Shown here piece by piece: positions 48,846 through 57,091 of a DNA stretch of 64,000 nt. Numbering within the stretch: the first letter of the stretch is position 1; each line of letters opens with the position of its first letter. The notes beneath the pieces were generated by a model. That model saw only the letters and a program-made list of their open reading frames with translations. It was not told the origin of the DNA and made no database searches. The DNA is taken from positions 186,001 through 250,000 of the forward strand of contig CACVQR010000004.1 in NCBI GenBank assembly GCA_902756345.1, in the 5' to 3' direction. Source of the DNA: Fibrobacter succinogenes (lineage in GTDB: Bacteria; Fibrobacterota; Fibrobacteria; Fibrobacterales; Fibrobacteraceae). A program made the position numbers and the translations under genes.

Positions 48846-49772
48846 ATGAAGAGCGTCCTGAAAATATTCCTGTTTGCCCTGGTGTTCGCAGGGTTTGCCT
48901 TTGCCGAAGCGCAAGACAGCGACGAGCCTTCGGTTTCCAAGTTCCGTGAACGGTTCTCGCTGCGTTTCTTGTGCGATTACAATTTCGTGGCTATCTGGAA
49001 TTCCGCCTACAACAACTCGACGCTCAATTCGAACCGCCCGATTAATGTGGGCATCGGCTTCGGTTACGACAGCCTGTTTACCACATTCGGAATTTCGTGG
49101 GACGTGTCCGCCGATTTCAAGTACAGTCTCCCTTTTACCACTTCAAAAGAAAAATCAGACACCCAGGCTTTCGAGACAGGGCTCGACTTTTTCCCGGGAA
49201 ACTGGTGGCTTGCGGCAAAGCTACGCTTTTACAGCGGCTTTACCGCGGAAGTCGAACACGACGGCGAAAAGGAACGGGAATTTATAGACCTCTGGTTTGC
49301 GGACATGTATTTCTCGTTGCTCTGGATGGCGACTGCGAAAGAAATTTTTGCACCCAGGAACGCCTACTTTTTGGACAGGCGTCAAAAGAAATCAGCCGGG
49401 AGCCTGATTATTGGCGGGCGCCTGCAACGAAACATTGCCGAAGACAACGACGGAGTGCTCGGCTACGAAAACGACAAGCGCGACATCACCTCCATCTGGG
49501 GTGACGTCGGGTACACCTACACCTTCGTTTTCAGCAGCGGATATTTTTGGAACCTCTGGGGAGTTGTCGGTATCGCATACGGCCGCGAACGCATTGACGA
49601 CGGCAACCTGCTGTTACCCGAATCGGACATAAAGACCGCATTTGGCTACATCGGGGAAAAATGGGCTTGGAACATCGTTCTTAAAAGCGGATATTCCGCC
49701 ATCGCGTTTGGCGAACATCTGGAGCAAAAATACGTATCTGCCTTCGAAATCCTTGTGGTACGCAGGTTCTAG
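48846..49772 (+). CDS. DUF4421-like outer-membrane protein
   Basis: A 308-residue exported protein with a signal peptide (MKSVLKIFLFALVFAGFAFA). The rest is rich in alternating aromatic strands (FSLRFLCDYNFVAIWNSAY, VGIGFGYDSLFTTFGISWDV, YFWNLWGVVGIAYGRERI) and ends FEILVVRRF with terminal Phe, as in outer-membrane barrels. The pattern is like DUF4421 proteins of the Bacteroidetes/Fibrobacteres. Its promoter is probably in the direct repeat just upstream. After the TAG stop the same frame stays open for 57 more codons (see the fragment at 49776). Confidence 0.65.
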   Translation: MKSVLKIFLFALVFAGFAFAEAQDSDEPSVSKFRERFSLRFLCDYNFVAIWNSAYNNSTLNSNRPINVGIGFGYDSLFTTFGISWDVSADFKYSLPFTTSKEKSDTQAFETGLDFFPGNWWLAAKLRFYSGFTAEVEHDGEKEREFIDLWFADMYFSLLWMATAKEIFAPRNAYFLDRRQKKSAGSLIIGGRLQRNIAEDNDGVLGYENDKRDITSIWGDVGYTYTFVFSSGYFWNLWGVVGIAYGRERIDDGNLLLPESDIKTAFGYIGEKWAWNIVLKSGYSAIAFGEHLEQKYVSAFEILVVRRF

Positions 49773-49775
49773 CCG

Positions 49776-49946
49776 CACCCGGAGCACATCCAGTTCAGGG
49801 GCATGCGCATCGAAGACCTTTACCGTGACGCCACTTTCACTGTAAATAAAAACGCCCCCGAAGAGAAGTTCATCAAGTTCTACCTGCAATGGGATCAGGA
49901 CTGTGAACGGCGAATCGTTCTAAAGGCGATTGTTTCGGGGATTTAA
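49776..49946 (+). pseudogene. In-frame coding remnant after the DUF4421-like gene
   Basis: Following the TAG at 49772, the same frame codes HPEHIQFRGMRIEDLYRD, then ATFTVNKNAPEEKFIKFYL and QWDQDCERRIVLKAIVSGI, to a TAA. The composition is protein-like and unrelated to the barrel upstream. It is most likely the end of a deleted gene; stop-codon readthrough is a less likely alternative. Confidence 0.4.
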
Positions 49947-50028
49947 CCCATTTCGCAATAATCTGTGACGTTTAGCATGCGTTTTTGCATGTTGTTTTTT
50001 AGGTATTCTTTTTATCTGAAAAAAGAAC

Positions 50029-50036
50029 TAATTTTG
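50029..50036 (+). promoter_or_regulatory. Putative -7 promoter element TAATTTTG for the VWA lipoprotein
   Basis: Exact TAnnTTTG match 57 bases before the ATG. A start about 5 bases later would place the 8-bp hairpin at 50045 at the very 5' end of the transcript. Confidence 0.45.
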
Positions 50037-50044
50037 TTTTATAA

Positions 50045-50063
50045 GGGTCTCATTATGAGACCC
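50045..50063 (+). promoter_or_regulatory. Leader hairpin (local repeat family)
   Basis: GGGTCTCA-TTA-TGAGACCC is a perfect 8-bp stem. The flanks (ATAAG...CGGTTATC) relate it to the CTTATAGGGGCTCTTTATGAGCC copies of this region, with the stem sequence changed but pairing kept. Confidence 0.6.
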
Positions 50064-50092
50064 GGTTATCTTTTTTCGACAAGAGGGGCCCT

Positions 50093-51514
50093 ATGAAATC
50101 CAGATTTTTATTGACAGCAGGTTTTGCACTCAGCATGTTTTTTGCGGCCTGCAGCGACGACAGCGCCAGTGCAAATCCAATTGACGCGGGCAAAGACGAC
50201 GGCCAAATTGCAGACGAGACCCCGTCTGACACAACCACGCATAAAAAGTCCTCCGTCGATACCGAAGACGGAGCTACCTTCGAAACAAAAGGCAACCCTT
50301 CCTATAGCGATTACGGCATAAGCGAATCTTACGAAGGCGGCATTCGCATGGTCGACGCCGTCTATACCGCAGAACCGACTTCTGTCATGGAGCCCGGAGG
50401 AGTCGCGGACATGACAGTTTTCGACGAGTACATTCCTGTAGACTACGCCCCCGGCGGAGGAGATGGCGGATTTAACGGCAAGACTTATGGTCTGCTCACG
50501 GCCTCCGAATGGAACGATTTGGACAATTGGAGTTCCTGGACAGAAATAATGTCTGGCGAATTTGCCTCCAAGGCAGACTACTGGGATTTTGACCCGCGCA
50601 ATCTCGCAGCGGTACAAGTGGTAGACGAAAACGGCACCGGCTTAGCCAACGTTTCGGTAAAGCTATTGAAAGGGGACAATGAGGTTTTCGCCACGAAGAC
50701 CGATAACAAGGGATATGCCTACTGCTGGGTAAACCTGTTTGACGGTGGCACCGAAGAAGTCTTTAAAGATGAAGATTTTTCGTTGAAAATCAATGATGAA
50801 GTATCAGAAGCCCCCGTAAAGCTTACCTCTATCGGCAATGATTCGCTCAAAGTGAACGTGGTTACAAGCGACACCAAGCAAGCCGACGCCAAGGCAGACA
50901 TAGCCTTTATCGTTGACGCCACCGGTTCCATGGGCGACGAAATCCGATTCCTCCAATCGGACCTCAAATACATCATAGACCACGCTCATTCTGAAACCAA
51001 GGTCGCATTACGTACGGCAGTGGAATTCTACCGCGATGAGGAGGACGAATATATCATCCTGGGTAAGGATTTTTCCACAAACGTCGCCAACACCCAAGCA
51101 TTCATCGATGAGCAGTATGCTAATGGTGGTGGCGATTACCCCGAAGCAGTGCATACCGCGCTTGAAAACTCGCTGCAAAAATTCTCTTGGAACGAATCGG
51201 CCCGTGCACGCATCGCCTTCTTGATTCTTGACGCCCCCGCCCACCACCAGGACGACGTCATCGAAAGCCTCCAGAAGTCCATCGAGCTCTACGCCAGGAA
51301 CGGAATCAAGCTCATTCCCGTAGCGGCAAGCGGCGTTGACAAGGATACAGAATCCATGTTGCGTTTCTTCGAGATTATCACGGGCGGCACCTACGTGTTC
51401 CTCACCGACGACAGCGGCATCGGCTATTCCCATCTCGAAGCCTCTGTTGGTGACACCAACGTGGAAAAACTCGCCGACCTGATGATACGGCTAATCAAGA
51501 AATACGTGGAATAA
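50093..51514 (+). CDS. VWA-domain lipoprotein
   Basis: A 473-residue lipoprotein (MKSRFLLTAGFALSMFFAAC, acylated Cys 20). A Ser/Asp/Thr-rich linker leads to an Ig/CnaB-like module near residues 180-260 (VVDENGTGLANVSVKLLKGD) and then a von Willebrand A domain (about 270-470) with an intact MIDAS start DATGSMGDE (DxxGS-like DxTGSM), TAVEFYRDEED, GGGDYPEAVHTAL and AFLILDAPAHH. It probably binds a divalent ion and a protein or polysaccharide ligand at the cell surface. It has a leader hairpin of the local repeat family and a strong terminator, so it is transcribed alone. Confidence 0.82.
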   Translation: MKSRFLLTAGFALSMFFAACSDDSASANPIDAGKDDGQIADETPSDTTTHKKSSVDTEDGATFETKGNPSYSDYGISESYEGGIRMVDAVYTAEPTSVMEPGGVADMTVFDEYIPVDYAPGGGDGGFNGKTYGLLTASEWNDLDNWSSWTEIMSGEFASKADYWDFDPRNLAAVQVVDENGTGLANVSVKLLKGDNEVFATKTDNKGYAYCWVNLFDGGTEEVFKDEDFSLKINDEVSEAPVKLTSIGNDSLKVNVVTSDTKQADAKADIAFIVDATGSMGDEIRFLQSDLKYIIDHAHSETKVALRTAVEFYRDEEDEYIILGKDFSTNVANTQAFIDEQYANGGGDYPEAVHTALENSLQKFSWNESARARIAFLILDAPAHHQDDVIESLQKSIELYARNGIKLIPVAASGVDKDTESMLRFFEIITGGTYVFLTDDSGIGYSHLEASVGDTNVEKLADLMIRLIKKYVE

Positions 51515-51557
51515 CTAGAAATGAACAAAATCATTTTATCACTCTAAAAAAGCGAAA

Positions 51558-51585
51558 GGGCGGTCGAAAGGCCGCCCTCATTATT
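51558..51585 (+). terminator. Rho-independent terminator after the VWA lipoprotein
   Basis: GGGCGGTC-GAAA-GGCCGCCC is an 8-bp stem (one G-U pair) with a GAAA tetraloop, followed by TCATTATTTT. Confidence 0.85.
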
Positions 51586-51659
51586 TTGTACGCTTGCAGT
51601 TCCACATAAAATAAAGTATATTCGGGGTGTTTAAAGATAAATAAAAAAGGAGAAACACA

Positions 51660-52319
51660 ATGAGCGAAAGCAAGCCCCAGGACATGGATAAAATTTGGAT
51701 GAAGAGAATCCGTAATCTGGCTGGCCTGATGGGAATGATCCTGCCATGGGTTTCATTACTCGGCGCCATTCTCGTTGCTCGCACCGAGGGGTTTCCTGAA
51801 GGTTTCTGGGACCTTCTGTCCATCTCGGAGACCTACTATGTGACGCCTCCGCTGGTAGGAATCTTGACGACCGCAGCAGTCGTGCTGATGTGTTACAAAG
51901 GCTATAGCACCAAAGATCACGTCATTTCGGCCCTAGCAGGTCTATTCGGCTTGATGATCGTCCTGTTCCCTTGCAATTGTCCTGCAGCAAGCGAAATCGT
52001 CGGATTTTTCCAGTTGCCCGTAAAGATTTCTAACATCATTCACTGCGCATCTGCAATCGCGTTCTTTTTGCTTTTGTCGTACATGAGCCTGTGCCAGTTT
52101 ACTCAAGGTAAAGATGACACTCGCAACAAGCACATCAAAAACATCATCTTCAAGATTTGCGGCATCGGCATGCTAGCCTCGTTGGCCTTGATGGTCATTC
52201 CCGTCGAATTCTTCGCCAAGACGTTCATTGTTGAAGCAATCGCACTCACCTTTTTCGGTGTCAGCTGGCTTGTGAAAGGAGAATTTCTCGGATTGCTGTC
52301 TGACGAAAAGTCTAATTGA
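51660..52319 (+). CDS. Six-helix membrane protein, unknown function
   Basis: A 219-residue protein with about six membrane helices (LAGLMGMILPWVSLLGAILV; PPLVGILTTAAVVLMCY; VISALAGLFGLMIVLFPC; IIHCASAIAFFLLLSYMSL; ICGIGMLASLALMVIPVEF; IVEAIALTFFGVSWLV). The arrangement recalls Frag1/DRAM/DUF998-type proteins, without a firm match. An AAAGGAG ribosome binding site precedes the ATG. Upstream (51591-51623) is a relative of the promoter core in the direct repeats. The stop overlaps the start of the FliB-like gene (TGATG), so they form one unit. Confidence 0.7.
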   Translation: MSESKPQDMDKIWMKRIRNLAGLMGMILPWVSLLGAILVARTEGFPEGFWDLLSISETYYVTPPLVGILTTAAVVLMCYKGYSTKDHVISALAGLFGLMIVLFPCNCPAASEIVGFFQLPVKISNIIHCASAIAFFLLLSYMSLCQFTQGKDDTRNKHIKNIIFKICGIGMLASLALMVIPVEFFAKTFIVEAIALTFFGVSWLVKGEFLGLLSDEKSN

Positions 52320-53287
52320 TGATTCTTCGAAAGCCCGATTTTTATGACCAGTTCAAGTGTATCGCTTCGCGATGCAGCGACACTTGTTGTGTCGGCTGGG
52401 AAATCGATATTGACGAGGCGACACAAGAGGTTTACCGCAAGGTGGCGGGAGCCTTTGGCGAGCGGCTCCGCGCAAACATCGAGGACGGGCATTTTAAATT
52501 ACTCCCCCACGACCGTTGCCCGTTTTTAGACAAAGACAACCTTTGCGAAGTCTACCAGAATCTGGGCGAAGACGCACTTTGTGATATTTGCACCGAGCAT
52601 CCGCGATTTGTCGAAGTCTATGGCGATATAATGGAGCGGGGGCTCGGGCTCTGCTGCGAAGAAGTCGCGCGCTTGCTGCTTGAAGGCGAAGGCCCGCTGA
52701 CCTTTACCCGCGAAGAATGCGATGAACCCGAAGACGAATTGGATGACGACGACCGCGATGTCCGCGACCAGGTTCTTGGGGAACGCGAATGGATGTTCGA
52801 AACGCTTGCTGACCAAGGCTTGCCTTTCGCCGAGAGACTCTACAAAATTTTCGGCTATACGGGCGAGAATCCGTTTGCGCCGTTTGAAAGTGCGAATGCC
52901 ATGTTCGAACTTTTGGCGAAGCTTGAAAGCTACGGCCCGGATTGGGACGCCGCTCTCGAGCGCATCAAAGCTAGGATTGATTCTAGCGAACCGATTGTAG
53001 ACCAAGGGTTCTTTACCGAAAACGAAAGCGTGCGCCTGCTCGCGTACTTGATTTACCGGCATTACGCCAAATGCCTTTTTGAAGGCCGTGAGCAAGGCAA
53101 GCGACAATTCGCGCTTTTATTCTGGAACCTGGCCCGATTCTTTACCAAGGAACTTGCAGGCGATAATCCCGTCTTCTCACCTAGCCCGCGGATCAACACA
53201 AAAATAAACGCGGTCAAGATTCTTTCGAAGCAACTGGAATACTGTCAAGAAATTATGGAAATCGTCGAGATTTCTCTGGACGAATAA
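52319..53287 (+). CDS. FliB-like lysine N-methylase family protein
   Basis: About 322 residues from ATG 52319 (TGATG overlap with the previous stop). It carries the cysteine pattern of the flagellin lysine-N-methylase FliB family: CIASRCSDTCCVGWEIDID (residues about 13-31), CPFLDKDNLCEVYQNLGEDALCDICTEHPRFVE and GLGLCCEEVARLLL. The family is thought to bind an iron-sulfur cluster through these cysteines. No flagellin gene is visible in the window and Fibrobacter is regarded as non-flagellated, so another protein substrate is likely (inference). Confidence 0.8.
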   Translation: MILRKPDFYDQFKCIASRCSDTCCVGWEIDIDEATQEVYRKVAGAFGERLRANIEDGHFKLLPHDRCPFLDKDNLCEVYQNLGEDALCDICTEHPRFVEVYGDIMERGLGLCCEEVARLLLEGEGPLTFTREECDEPEDELDDDDRDVRDQVLGEREWMFETLADQGLPFAERLYKIFGYTGENPFAPFESANAMFELLAKLESYGPDWDAALERIKARIDSSEPIVDQGFFTENESVRLLAYLIYRHYAKCLFEGREQGKRQFALLFWNLARFFTKELAGDNPVFSPSPRINTKINAVKILSKQLEYCQEIMEIVEISLDE

Positions 53288-53290
53288 AAG

Positions 53291-54718
53291 CTAGGCCGCC
53301 AGGCGGTCTTTGTCCATCACGTGCTTACGCCATTTGCCGCTCTTCCAGCGGAGCCAGAAAATAAGCGGTGCCGTACTATACACGGCAACGACCGTGATCC
53401 AGGCGTATTGAGGCGGCAGGTGGAAAATGTAGGCTGCCACGTACAAGGCACCCGCCACGCACCAGTTCATAATGGCGCACGCGAACATGACCCACACGGT
53501 ATCGCCCGCACCGCGAAGCGCACCCGCATAAATCACAAGCAGGACTTCCACAAAAATGTAGAAGGTCGCAATCCGCAACATGAATATGCTCATAGGCCGC
53601 GCTGCAGCGAAAATGGCAAGCGCCTCGGCAGAAGCTTCAGCGGCATCGGGTTTAAAGATATCCGTCAGTATGCCCGGCAAGAAGATAAAGATAACGCCCA
53701 TCAGCAAGGAATATCCCCAGCCGAGTTTGAGGCCGGAATAAGTCGAACGCGATGCCGCGGCACCGTCGCGCGCACCCACGTAACGCCCCACGAGGCTCGT
53801 AGACGCCACTTCAAGGCCCATTAGCGGAACGTAGGCCACCATGTCCCAGTTGAACATGACCGAAGACGCCGTGGCCGCCTCGGGCCCGAGCGCATGGAAC
53901 ATGAGAATCAGGAGCTGGAACGCCGCCATGTTCAGGCACATTTCGACACCGGAGGGAATGCCCTTCTGCAAAAGTTCCTTGGTCAGGGGCCAACTGAATG
54001 CAAACGCATAACGGGTGCGGAAACGGTCGTGACAATTCTTGCCGAAGAATTTTGCGAACAAAATCACCGTCGAAACCAGGTTCCCGATCAAGGTGCCATA
54101 AGCAGCACCCGCCACGCCCAAAGCAGGAATCGGGCCAAAGCCGTAAATCAAGAAGAAGTTGCAGACGACATTCACGAGCATGCCCACGAAAGCAGCCTTC
54201 ATCACGATCTTGGTTTCACCGATACCGCTAAAAAAACACGGAGCCGCATTGCGCACCAAGTTAATGATGCCGCCGAACATCAGAATGTTAAAGTAGGTCT
54301 TTTGATACTGCAGCTGGTCTGCCGGCAAGTGTTCCATTCCAAAAACCAAATGCCCCAGCGGAATCGTGAGGTACAAAAGCGGGACCGAAATAAGCGACAG
54401 GTAAACCGCCTGCATAAACACGCGGGCGCAATCCCAGCGCTTTTTGCCACCCAGACGCTGCGCCACCATAGCGGTCGTGTAACTGATGGCACCGGTAAAG
54501 AACATGGTAAGTGCAAGCTGCACCGCACCCGCCCCAAGCGCCGCATTCATTTCGGCTGGGCCTAGCTTCGAAAGGAACAGGCGGTCGATAAATGTCATGA
54601 TTGTGTCGAAAGACATCGACATGAGCATGGGAAGTGCCACTACGAGCACATCCTTTACATCACCGTTTTTCTTGAATTTAGACGGTCTGTAGAACTTATT
54701 GAGTATCGCGTCGACCAT
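53291..54718 (-). CDS. MATE-family efflux transporter
   Basis: A 475-residue multidrug/toxin extrusion transporter with 12 predicted membrane helices in two related halves (VLVVALPMLMSMSFDTIMTFIDRLFLSKLG near the start; ELLQKGIPSGVEMCLNMAAFQLLILMF at the start of the second half). I use the ATG at 54716-54718; the upstream TTG at 54730 lies inside the -7 element TATATTTG (54728-54735, minus). It exports cationic compounds in exchange for Na+ or H+ (family knowledge). It is divergent from ffh with only 43 bases between start codons, and convergent with the FliB-like gene (3 bases between the stops). Confidence 0.9.
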   Translation of the reverse strand: MVDAILNKFYRPSKFKKNGDVKDVLVVALPMLMSMSFDTIMTFIDRLFLSKLGPAEMNAALGAGAVQLALTMFFTGAISYTTAMVAQRLGGKKRWDCARVFMQAVYLSLISVPLLYLTIPLGHLVFGMEHLPADQLQYQKTYFNILMFGGIINLVRNAAPCFFSGIGETKIVMKAAFVGMLVNVVCNFFLIYGFGPIPALGVAGAAYGTLIGNLVSTVILFAKFFGKNCHDRFRTRYAFAFSWPLTKELLQKGIPSGVEMCLNMAAFQLLILMFHALGPEAATASSVMFNWDMVAYVPLMGLEVASTSLVGRYVGARDGAAASRSTYSGLKLGWGYSLLMGVIFIFLPGILTDIFKPDAAEASAEALAIFAAARPMSIFMLRIATFYIFVEVLLVIYAGALRGAGDTVWVMFACAIMNWCVAGALYVAAYIFHLPPQYAWITVVAVYSTAPLIFWLRWKSGKWRKHVMDKDRLAA

Positions 54719-54727
54719 ATTGGGCGA

Positions 54728-54735
54728 CAAATATA
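54728..54735 (-). promoter_or_regulatory. Putative -7 promoter element TATATTTG for the MATE gene
   Basis: Exact TAnnTTTG on the minus strand, 9 bases from the ATG at 54718. Back-to-back with the ffh element 11 bases away. Confidence 0.6.
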
Positions 54736-54746
54736 GAAAATAATGC

Positions 54747-54754
54747 TAAATTTG
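54747..54754 (+). promoter_or_regulatory. Putative -7 promoter element TAAATTTG for ffh
   Basis: Exact TAnnTTTG match, 7 bases from the ffh ATG, leaving room for a leader of only a few bases. No ribosome binding site is seen. Confidence 0.6.
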
Positions 54755-54761
54755 ACCCACT

Positions 54762-56126
54762 ATGTTTTCACAGCTGACTGACTCTCTAGAATCTACTCTC
54801 AAGAACCTGCGCGGGCAGGGCAAGCTCACCGAAGAAAACGTCGCCGAATCGCTGCGCGAAGTGCGCCGCGCATTCCTCGAAGCCGACGTGAACTTCAACG
54901 TGACCCGCGACTTCGTTAAGGCCGTCAAGGAAAAGGCCATGGGCTCCGAAGTGCTTTCCTCGGTGACTCCCGGTCAGCAGATTGTGAAAATCATCCACGA
55001 CGAACTTGTGGCCGTGATGGGTGGCGAAACCAAGGAAATCAACCTTTCCGCTCCGGCTCCGGTCGGCATCATGATGGTTGGCCTGCAGGGTTCCGGTAAG
55101 ACGACCTTCGCCGGCAAAATCGCCCTCTGGATGCGCAGCAAAAAGAAGCGCAAGCCGCTTTTGGTGGCCGCTGACGTGTACCGCCCCGCCGCTATCAAGC
55201 AGCTGCAGGTGCTGGGCAAATCTATCGGCATTCCCGTTTACGACGAAGGCCAAGGCAATCCGGTCGAAATCATCAAGCACGGTTACCAGTACGCCAAGGA
55301 CAACGGTTTTGATTTAGTCATTTACGATACCGCAGGCCGCTTGCAGATCGACGAAGAGTTGATGCAGGAACTCGAACAGGCCCGCGACGCCGTTCACCCG
55401 GATGAAATTTTGTTCGTGGCCGACGCCATGATCGGTCAGGAAGCGGTGAACGTGGCAGAGACCTTCTGGAACCGCCTGAACTTTACGGGCGTTTGCCTTT
55501 CGAAGATGGACGGCGACACCCGCGGCGGTGCAGCGCTCAGCATCAAGAAGATGACAGGCGTGCCTATCTGCTTTATCGGTGTCGGCGAAAAGCTCCCCGA
55601 AATTGAACTGTTCCACCCCGACCGTATGGCCAGCCGAATCCTCGGCATGGGCGACGTGGTGAGCCTCGTGGAAAAGGCCCAGCAGGTCATCGACGAAAAA
55701 GACGCGAAGGACCTGAAGAAGAAGATTCTCAACAACACCTTCGACCTGAACGATTTCTTGAACCAGCTGCGTACCATCAAGAAGCTGGGCCGCATCAAGG
55801 ACATTCTGAGCCTGATTCCTGGCCTGAACAAGCTCCCCATCGACCAGATTGACGAAAAGGAACTCGTTTACGTAGAAGCCGTACTCAGCTCCATGACGCC
55901 CAAGGAACGCAAGAAACCGCAGATTCTGGACGGCAGCCGCAAGGCACGCGTAGCCAAGGGTTCCGGCACCGAAATCGGTCGCGTGAACGCGGTGCTCAAG
56001 CAGTACGAAACCATGAAGGAAATGTTCAAGAAGGTCGGCGACATGGCCCGCAAGCAAAACAATGGCGGAACAGTTGGCAGTAACTACACGCCGCCAAAAG
56101 ACAAGAAGAAAAAGAAGAAGAAATAA
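54762..56126 (+). CDS. ffh: Signal recognition particle protein Ffh
   Basis: A 454-residue SRP GTPase that targets nascent membrane and secreted proteins. N domain, residues 1-90 (LTEENVAESLREVRRAFLEADV); G domain with G1 GLQGSGKTTFAGKIAL, DVYRPAAIKQLQVL, G3 DTAGRLQIDEEL and G4 SKMDGDTRGGAAL; M domain from about residue 320 (FDLNDFLNQLRTIKKLGRIKDI, then the RNA-binding SRKARVAKGSG loop). It ends in a Lys-rich tail. Length is normal. There is no ribosome binding site: the -7 element lies only 7 bases before the ATG, so the message is probably leaderless. A terminator follows directly. Confidence 0.96.
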   Translation: MFSQLTDSLESTLKNLRGQGKLTEENVAESLREVRRAFLEADVNFNVTRDFVKAVKEKAMGSEVLSSVTPGQQIVKIIHDELVAVMGGETKEINLSAPAPVGIMMVGLQGSGKTTFAGKIALWMRSKKKRKPLLVAADVYRPAAIKQLQVLGKSIGIPVYDEGQGNPVEIIKHGYQYAKDNGFDLVIYDTAGRLQIDEELMQELEQARDAVHPDEILFVADAMIGQEAVNVAETFWNRLNFTGVCLSKMDGDTRGGAALSIKKMTGVPICFIGVGEKLPEIELFHPDRMASRILGMGDVVSLVEKAQQVIDEKDAKDLKKKILNNTFDLNDFLNQLRTIKKLGRIKDILSLIPGLNKLPIDQIDEKELVYVEAVLSSMTPKERKKPQILDGSRKARVAKGSGTEIGRVNAVLKQYETMKEMFKKVGDMARKQNNGGTVGSNYTPPKDKKKKKKK

Positions 56127-56131
56127 AAATG

Positions 56132-56157
56132 AAGCCCGCTTTAAGCGGGCTTATTTT
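56132..56157 (+). terminator. Rho-independent terminator after ffh
   Basis: AAGCCCGC-TTTAA-GCGGGCTT is a perfect 8-bp stem followed by ATTTTATG. Confidence 0.85.
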
Positions 56158-56192
56158 ATGATTTTGCGAATTTAATTTCGCGGATTTTAGAA

Positions 56193-57035
56193 TTAGTGAT
56201 TCTCTAGCTTGCTCAAGTCAGTCGAAAGCATTTTCCAGAGGCGGGATGCGAAAGGTTCCGCCCATTCTTTTTCGGGCGCCACACGGCTCGTAGTGGCAGC
56301 GGTAAATTCCGAATACACCAAGAACACAAGCTCCCCGTAGCGGGCATCCCACAGCGTCCAGAGCGTTTGCCAGGTGTAACCGCCACTCTTGCCGAGGTCG
56401 GTATCCATGCGCACATTCAGCACCACCGGAATCGAAAGGTAACGCAGTTCGTAGCGACTTGCAAGTGCGTTCAGCAAGTTCTTGAAATCCTTCGATAGTT
56501 CGCGGGAAATGTCCTGCTCAACACCATCGCGTTCAAGCCACGGGCTCATATCGCTCAACTTTTTACCGTCGGCAAAGACCGAATTCAAAAGGAGCTTGGA
56601 AAGGCTATCGACGTAAGCGGAATCCGCATCCGGCAGGCGCATGCCCGGGAGCATGAGCTCGCGGCGCATCTTGGGGAACGCCTTGACCATCAGGGAATCT
56701 TCGACACGGGCCAAGTCAAAATCCAGGGCGTCTGCACTGTAGCTGTGGCAGAACTTGCATTTTTCAGGGCGGTCGGCCTTGACCGAAAGCGCCGGGAACA
56801 CGCCCCACACCGCCGAGGAATCCATACGGCTATAAGCCTTCTTGTTCCATTCGCGGTAGGTCTTTTCGTTGCTGATTTTGAGTTCGATATCGCCGCGGGT
56901 GCCGCATTCCTGACACGGAGCGTCCTTCATGCTCGCATCGCCCGAAGCGTCTTCGCCACCCTGGCTGCCGGCGCAACCCGAGAACGCAAGCAAACCTAGC
57001 ATCAATACAAAGCTGAACAAGCATTTCGTTTTCAT
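56193..57035 (-). CDS. Lipoprotein of unknown function with two CxxC motifs
   Basis: A 280-residue lipoprotein (MKTKCLFSFVLMLGLLAFSGC; lipobox AFSGC, Cys 21). Two CxxC pairs, CQECG (about residue 42) and CKFCH (about residue 93), could bind metal or heme-like groups; CKFCH is not a clear c-type heme site on its own because only one CxxCH is present. The rest is helical with many Asp/Leu/Arg and no known domain. It is convergent with ffh and lies downstream of the aromatic operon on the same strand. Confidence 0.65.
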   Translation of the reverse strand: MKTKCLFSFVLMLGLLAFSGCAGSQGGEDASGDASMKDAPCQECGTRGDIELKISNEKTYREWNKKAYSRMDSSAVWGVFPALSVKADRPEKCKFCHSYSADALDFDLARVEDSLMVKAFPKMRRELMLPGMRLPDADSAYVDSLSKLLLNSVFADGKKLSDMSPWLERDGVEQDISRELSKDFKNLLNALASRYELRYLSIPVVLNVRMDTDLGKSGGYTWQTLWTLWDARYGELVFLVYSEFTAATTSRVAPEKEWAEPFASRLWKMLSTDLSKLENH

Positions 57036-57060
57036 ATTTTAATACCTAACTATTTTAAGC

Positions 57061-57088
57061 TCCGAATTCCGAACTCTGAATTCTGAAT
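57061..57088. repeat. Dispersed GAATTCGGA-family repeat
   Basis: TCCGAATTCCGAACTCTGAATTCTGAA lies just upstream of the lipoprotein gene and next to the 3' end of the NAD-kinase gene; same family as 34766-34905 and the insert in the RluA-family gene. Confidence 0.7.
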
Positions 57089-57091
57089 GAA

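Noticed and set aside
34720-51600. Transposon or prophage as the cause of the accessory zone
   Set aside because: No transposase, integrase, phage structural gene, tRNA attachment site or long terminal repeats were found; only short repeats and gene fragments.
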